From VRUE01 sp035556755 (lineage in GTDB: Bacteria > Actinomycetota > Thermoleophilia > Solirubrobacterales > 70-9), in the NCBI GenBank assembly GCA_035556755.1, contig DATMEP010000143.1, positions 1 through 7,955 of the forward strand: a stretch of 7,955 nt of DNA. Direction: 5' to 3'. The notes beneath the pieces are model-generated. The model was not told the DNA's origin, did not search any database, and saw only the letters and a program-made list of their open reading frames with translations. Shown here in pieces: positions 6,934-7,955 of this stretch. A program made the position numbers and the translations under genes. The first letter of the stretch is position 1. The number at the start of each line of letters is the position of its first letter.

Positions 6934-7347
6934 TCACCCCTGGGCAATCGCGAGAAACGCTTCCGCTCGGTCGCGGTCTTTCTCGGCGCGTTTCCTGGCG
7001 CCGCTGCCCTCCTCGGCCTCAGCCAAGCGCTGCTCGGCGTCGGAGAGCTGCTCTTTGAGCACCGCCGTGTCGAGCTCGTCGGGCGCGATCGCCTCCTCGA
7101 CCAGGAGCCGGGCCCGGTTGCCGAAGACCTGCAGCCAGCCGTGCGCCTGCGCGTAGCGGCGCGTCTCGGAGTCGCTCATGTGAAGGCGCAGCTCGGCAGG
7201 CCGCAAGGCCGCCAGCAGCGGCGCGTGGTTGGCGAGGATGCCGATCTCCCCCCCCGCGGTGCGGGTCGAGACCTGGCGAACCTCGCCGTTGAAGACCTCA
7301 CCCTCCGGGGTGAGGACCTCGACCTCGAATTTGCTGTCGCCGGCCAC
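6934..7347 (-). CDS. atpC: F1Fo ATP synthase epsilon subunit
   Basis: The epsilon subunit belongs to the central stalk of F1. It couples rotation to the c-ring and can inhibit ATP hydrolysis through its C-terminal helices. The 137 residues fit the bacterial family. The N-terminal beta-sandwich (about 5-86) has VLTPEGEVFNGEV (11-23) and the conserved GGEIGILANHAPLLAAL (32-48). An alpha-helical hairpin follows (about 88-134), rich in Glu, Arg and Ala. The GTG start at 7347 is the only reasonable choice, since the next in-frame Met (residue 57) lies beyond half of the sandwich. The gene begins 8 bp after the atpD stop with a GGGCGG-type Shine-Dalgarno, in the usual atpD-atpC order. It is the last gene of the ATP synthase operon here, and its stop is followed after 3 bp by the inverted-repeat element. 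Confidence 0.96.
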   Translation of the reverse strand: MAGDSKFEVEVLTPEGEVFNGEVRQVSTRTAGGEIGILANHAPLLAALRPAELRLHMSDSETRRYAQAHGWLQVFGNRARLLVEEAIAPDELDTAVLKEQLSDAEQRLAEAEEGSGARKRAEKDRDRAEAFLAIAQG

Positions 7348-7355
7348 GTTCCGCC

Positions 7356-7955
7356 CTAGGCCGCCGCAGCCGCTCCGGCATCGGCGGTGACCTGATCGAT
7401 GCCGCCCTTCATGTAGAAGGCGCCCTCGGACAGGTCGTCGTGCTCACCGTCGAGGATCTCGCGGAAGCCGCGCACCGTCTCCGCCACCGGCACGAACTCG
7501 CCGCTGCGGCCGGTGAACTGCTCGGCGACGAAGAACGGCTGCGAGAGGAAGCGCTCGATCTTGCGCGCCCGCGAGACCGTCTGCTTGTCCTCGTCGGAGA
7601 GCTCGTCGATGCCGAGGATGGCGATGATGTCCTGCAGCTCCTTGTAGCGCTGCAGCACCTCCTGGACCTCGGTCGCGGTGCGGTAGTGGTCCTCGCCGAC
7701 GACGTCGGGCTTGAGGATCGTCGAGGTCGAGTCGAGCGGGTCGACCGCCGGGTAGATCCCTTTCTCGGAGATCGCCCGCGAGAGCGTGGTGGTCGCGTTG
7801 AGGTGGGCGAACACCGACGCAGGCGCCGGGTCGGTGAGGTCGTCGGCGGGGACGTAGACCGCCTGCACCGAGGTGACCGAGCCGCGCTCGGTCGAGCTGA
7901 TCCGCTCCTGCAGTTCGCCCATCTCGGTCTCCAGCGTCGGCTGGTAGCCGACCGC
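7356..7955 (-). CDS. atpD: F1Fo ATP synthase beta subunit, C-terminal part (runs off the right edge)
   Basis: The beta subunit carries the catalytic nucleotide sites of F1. The last 199 residues are present out of a family length of about 460-480, so the Walker A region is outside the window. Translation from the right edge begins AVGYQPTLETEMGELQERI, which continues the conserved core rather than starting a gene; the ATG at 7922 is internal. Recognisable are SVQAVYVPADDLTDPAPA (residues 29-46 of this fragment), the ATPase alpha/beta signature PAVDPLDSTS (69-78) and the DELSDED loop (117-123). The last is the DELSEED lever that contacts gamma and epsilon, and it carries a conservative E-to-D change. 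The protein ends in an alanine-rich tail. The stop is TAG, 8 bp before atpC. Confidence 0.97.
   Translation of the reverse strand, partial: AVGYQPTLETEMGELQERISSTERGSVTSVQAVYVPADDLTDPAPASVFAHLNATTTLSRAISEKGIYPAVDPLDSTSTILKPDVVGEDHYRTATEVQEVLQRYKELQDIIAILGIDELSDEDKQTVSRARKIERFLSQPFFVAEQFTGRSGEFVPVAETVRGFREILDGEHDDLSEGAFYMKGGIDQVTADAGAAAAA

Overview
The window is about 8 kb of very GC-rich, densely packed bacterial DNA in which every supported gene lies on the minus strand. It reads from an ATP synthase operon at the right edge towards an S-adenosylhomocysteinase gene at the left edge. The strong G/C bias at third codon positions, three GTG starts, and stop/start overlaps suggest a high-GC actinobacterium. 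The long-insert adenosylhomocysteinase near mannose-metabolism genes is also known from mycobacteria. A deep-branching class such as Thermoleophilia fits the feel of the proteins, but that placement is an inference and was not tested.

In order of transcription (right to left): (1) 7955-6934 holds the 3' end of atpD and complete atpC, the tail of the F1Fo ATP synthase operon. (2) 6933-6714 is a 220-bp spacer without a convincing gene. It is filled by two dyad structures: a ~141-bp inverted-repeat element enclosing three more hairpins, and a separate 12-bp-arm palindrome. (3) 6713-5625 encodes an M20-family metallohydrolase. (4) 5614-707 is a tight run of four genes: an LCP (LytR-CpsA-Psr) cell-wall glycopolymer ligase with an extra C-terminal domain, UDP-glucose 6-dehydrogenase, a sugar-1-phosphate nucleotidyltransferase with a left-handed beta-helix tail, and a bifunctional phosphoglucose/phosphomannose isomerase. 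Their junctions are a 4-bp overlap, a 2-bp gap and a 1-bp overlap. (5) 641-1 is the 5' part of ahcY, cut by the window edge, after a 65-bp spacer with a possible weak promoter.

Taken together, region 4 looks like a cell-envelope polysaccharide module. The isomerase draws fructose-6-phosphate towards mannose- or glucose-6-phosphate, the nucleotidyltransferase activates a sugar-1-phosphate, the dehydrogenase makes UDP-glucuronate, and the LCP protein would attach a finished polymer to peptidoglycan. No phosphomutase, glycosyltransferase or polymer exporter is present, so these must be encoded elsewhere. The most unusual part of the window is the structured spacer between atpC and the M20 gene. 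It resembles an inserted repeat or a multibranched RNA more than an ordinary intergenic region.
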